Positions 62,196 through 64,000 of a stretch of DNA of 64,000 nucleotides are shown in pieces (the stretch's first letter is position 1; every line of letters begins with the position of its first letter). The stretch lies in assembly GCA_964653145.1 (NCBI GenBank), contig CAZZCG010000003.1:62001-126000 (forward strand), read 5' to 3'. Made by a program: the position numbers and the translations under genes. Origin of the DNA: Pseudocalidococcus sp964653145 (lineage in GTDB: Bacteria; Cyanobacteriota; Cyanobacteriia; Thermosynechococcales; Thermosynechococcaceae). Below the pieces are notes generated by a model that saw only the letters and a program-made list of their open reading frames with translations, ran no database searches and had not been told where the DNA came from.

Positions 62196-62633
62196 TTAGA
62201 TGTAGTACATGATGTCCAACTGTTGTTTAGCCTGGCGACGATCACAAAGGTCTTGCAAGGTGTAACCCTGAAGCACCTGATTCGCCGCAACCCAGGCCTC
62301 GCGCCAGATTTCCCGAACCACGCCTTGATCAATGGTTTCAGGGGTAGCTTTATCAGTTTGGTTTTGACTATCCAGGCCCTCAATGCAGTCCATCACTTCA
62401 AAAAGGGTGGTTTTCCAGGGTTCTTTAGCCAAGATATACCCGCCTTTGGCCCCGCGAATACTGCGAATAATCCCTCGACGGCGGAGGGTGGCCAACAGTT
62501 GTTCTAAATATCGGTCGGGAATATCGTGCAGGGCCGCAATTTGCCGAATTTGGAGGGGCTCTTGTTCACGGTAGGCCGCTGCAAGTTCCAAGACAGCCAG
62601 GAGTGCATATTCGCTTTTACAGGAGAGTTCCAT
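62196..62633 (-). CDS. Rrf2 family transcriptional regulator (CymR-like context)
   Basis: 145 residues. MELSCKSEYALLAVLELAAAY, LQIRQIAALHDIPDRYLEQLLATLRRRGIIRSIRGAKGGYILA is the winged HTH of the Rrf2 family. Cysteines are at 5, 83 and 130 only; the three clustered Cys (C-x5-C-x7-C) of Fe-S Rrf2 proteins such as IscR are absent, so it is not expected to bind a cluster that way. Its position directly upstream of cysK suggests control of cysteine synthesis, as CymR does in Firmicutes, but this is inference. Confidence 0.9.
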   Translation of the reverse strand: MELSCKSEYALLAVLELAAAYREQEPLQIRQIAALHDIPDRYLEQLLATLRRRGIIRSIRGAKGGYILAKEPWKTTLFEVMDCIEGLDSQNQTDKATPETIDQGVVREIWREAWVAANQVLQGYTLQDLCDRRQAKQQLDIMYYI

Positions 62634-62708
62634 GGTGAGTGGGGCCTGGGGAGTTCACTACTGCAATTATAGGGCTTATACCCCGGTTCTCTACCGGAAA
62701 TTAGGAGA

Positions 62709-64000
62709 TTATTCTGGAAGGGTGTGCCCCAGGGCCTGGAAGACTTGTTTTTGTTCAAACAGGAGAACTAAGTCCCGATTAATCTGATTGGAGTCAGCCT
62801 CTTGGTGGAGGATTTTCAGGGCAACGGGGATCGGCAAGCTTTTCTTGTAGGGTCGATCTGGGGCAGTCAAGGCATCATAGATATCCGCTACCGCTAGCAT
62901 TTGTGATTGGAGGGGAATATCCCGCAGTCCAAGGGGGTAGCCCTGGCCGTTGAGACGTTCATGGTGGCCATAGGCAATAATTGGCACGTCTTTTAAGTAA
63001 CTTGTCCAGGGAATCCGCCGCAAAAATTCGTAGGTGTGGGTGACATGGGACTCAATGGCCAATCGTTCCTGGGGAGTTAGGTTCCCGCGTCGCACTAATA
63101 GCTGTTCTAATTCCTCAAGGGTGACGAGGGGTTGGACTTGCCCATTGATGTCTTTGTAGTGCCAATGGGTTAACTCTTGCAAAATCGCCAGGGGTTCTTC
63201 CGCTAACACCTTGGGTTCGTTGGCAATCTCGATCACCTCCCAATAGTGATTCAGTTGTTCCAGTTGTTGTTGGAGTTGTAGATCAAACTGCCGGAGTTGT
63301 AAGCAGTGGCCACAGGTGTCGGAGTCAGAATTGTGATGGGGGTTAGCCTCAAGGAAGTTCAACTTGGCCTTGTTGCACTCAAATTCCAGGGTGCGGCGCA
63401 CAAAATGAAACCGTTGTCGGAGCAGTTCCAATTGCAAGGGGTAGAGCTTTTTCTCTTTCCCTAAAACAACTTCAGGTACTCCCACCTTGCCAAAATCGTG
63501 GAGGAGGGCTGCATAGCGCAATTCCTGCAGTTGTCGCAGATCAAACCTCACCGTCGCCAATGCCCCAGGCCCCGTCAGAGCATTAATTTCATCTGCCAAA
63601 CGGAGGGTTAAGTCTGCCACCCGCTCTGAATGGCCCGCTGTAATTTTGTCTCGAGCTTCAATGGCCTGGACAGAGGCGGTGACAAACCCTTCAAACAGTT
63701 TCTCGATACTTTCCAGAAGGTGATTGCGCTCAATGGAAACAGCCGCTTGACTGGCGAGGGAGCGGAGAATGGCTTCTTCCCAGTGACTATAGGGCAGGGT
63801 TACTTCCGTGGCATTTTCCGGGGTAATTGTTAGGTCAGGACGAATTTTGCGGTTGATCAGTTGCAGGACCCCAATTACCTGTCCCTCTGTATTTTGCATT
63901 GGGATCACGAGGACAGAGCAGGTGCGGTAATTCAGGTTTTCGTCAAAGGAACGATTAAATTGGTAGGTTTCTGTCCCCGTCAGTTCATAGGCATCGGGGA
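62709..64000 (-). CDS. GAF - HD-GYP cyclic-di-GMP-phosphodiesterase-like protein, partial
   Basis: The frame is open past the right edge (continuing upstream of 63908 as ...NYRTCSVLVIP), so the N-terminus is missing and at least 430 codons are visible. A GAF domain end (VIPMQNTEGQVIGVLQLINRK) is followed by a helical linker, then the HD-GYP domain with LLHDFGKVGVPEVVLGKE, AIESHVTHTYEFL, AYGHHERLNGQGYPLGLRDIPLQ and LAVADIYDALTAPDRPYKK. The HD and GYP motifs are both intact, so c-di-GMP hydrolysis is plausible. A Cys/His-containing loop (SDTCGHCLQLRQ) is inserted. Signal and partners unknown. Confidence 0.9.
   Translation of the reverse strand, partial: PDAYELTGTETYQFNRSFDENLNYRTCSVLVIPMQNTEGQVIGVLQLINRKIRPDLTITPENATEVTLPYSHWEEAILRSLASQAAVSIERNHLLESIEKLFEGFVTASVQAIEARDKITAGHSERVADLTLRLADEINALTGPGALATVRFDLRQLQELRYAALLHDFGKVGVPEVVLGKEKKLYPLQLELLRQRFHFVRRTLEFECNKAKLNFLEANPHHNSDSDTCGHCLQLRQFDLQLQQQLEQLNHYWEVIEIANEPKVLAEEPLAILQELTHWHYKDINGQVQPLVTLEELEQLLVRRGNLTPQERLAIESHVTHTYEFLRRIPWTSYLKDVPIIAYGHHERLNGQGYPLGLRDIPLQSQMLAVADIYDALTAPDRPYKKSLPIPVALKILHQEADSNQINRDLVLLFEQKQVFQALGHTLPE

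Noticed and set aside
1..64000. CRISPR arrays, transposases, integrases, toxin-antitoxin pairs, restriction systems
   Set aside because: None was seen on either strand; repeats found are short palindromes only.

Overview
The window is chromosomal DNA from a cyanobacterium, most likely a unicellular Synechococcus/Thermosynechococcus-type organism. Several genes point this way: the photosystem I assembly factor ycf3, the phycobiliprotein lyase cpcS, the clock-input gene ldpA, a cytochrome b6f cofactor-assembly (CCB-type) gene, menC for phylloquinone, sulfiredoxin, a LabA-like NYN protein, a Ycf45/R3H ATPase and a thylakoid-lumen pentapeptide protein. The lineage is an inference from gene content. 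No rRNA, CRISPR array, insertion sequence, prophage or plasmid module was seen. The region reads as core chromosome with short operons and gaps mostly below 250 bp. Two tRNA genes are present, Leu(CAG) and Ser(UGA).

Layout. 1-12.5 kb: a cut-off small gene, a Ca2+/H+ exchanger and nrdR on the minus strand; a TolC-type channel and a CHASE4 hybrid kinase on the plus strand; then a minus-strand block with an ECF-type Ni/Co importer (cbiM - PDGLE protein - cbiQ - cbiO), rsmG, gdhA and a GNAT protein. 12.5-20.4 kb: tRNA-Leu, a helicase-like protein without a recognisable Walker A, an amino-acid ABC binding protein and permease without an ATPase, a zinc-ribbon membrane protein, a pentapeptide protein and an ABC-2 exporter pair. 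20.5-29 kb: FHA protein, CysQ-like phosphatase and M20 peptidase (minus); then NYN, CCB-type, gloB with an overlapping J-like protein, and an FtsL-like protein with ftsI (plus). 29-34 kb is a minus-strand string: srxA, ycf3, gatC, ldpA, the R3H ATPase and menC. 34-48 kb is mainly plus: TPR protein, GAF kinase with a pseudo-receiver, rpmB, tRNA-Ser, two uncharacterised proteins, pdhB-secD-secF, cpcS, leuB, an RRM gene (minus), aspC and dnaX. 48-64 kb is nearly all minus: GH104 muramidase and an SDR, DUF2339 and VOC proteins, an outer-membrane-barrel candidate and GT4, a tandem CobA protein, ychF, a Crp-family regulator, ppx, cysK with an Rrf2 regulator, and an HD-GYP protein running off the end.

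Functionally the genes cover photosynthetic apparatus assembly (ycf3, cpcS, CCB-type, menC), carbon and nitrogen metabolism (pdhB, gdhA, aspC, leuB, cysK), envelope and secretion (secDF, TolC, ftsI, GH104, ABC-2) and signalling (two kinases, HD-GYP, Crp, FHA). No convincing new multi-gene system was found. The most unusual sequence-level signal is a perfect palindrome, CCAGGCCTGG, seen at least 15 times by eye both in genes and between them, while the usual cyanobacterial HIP1 octamer was not noticed. The best unexplained protein leads are three short open frames below the usual gene-calling size, and several proteins that look like degenerate members of known families (helicase without Walker A, J-like domain without HPD, receiver domain without its aspartate, CbiM with Leu-His instead of Met-His).
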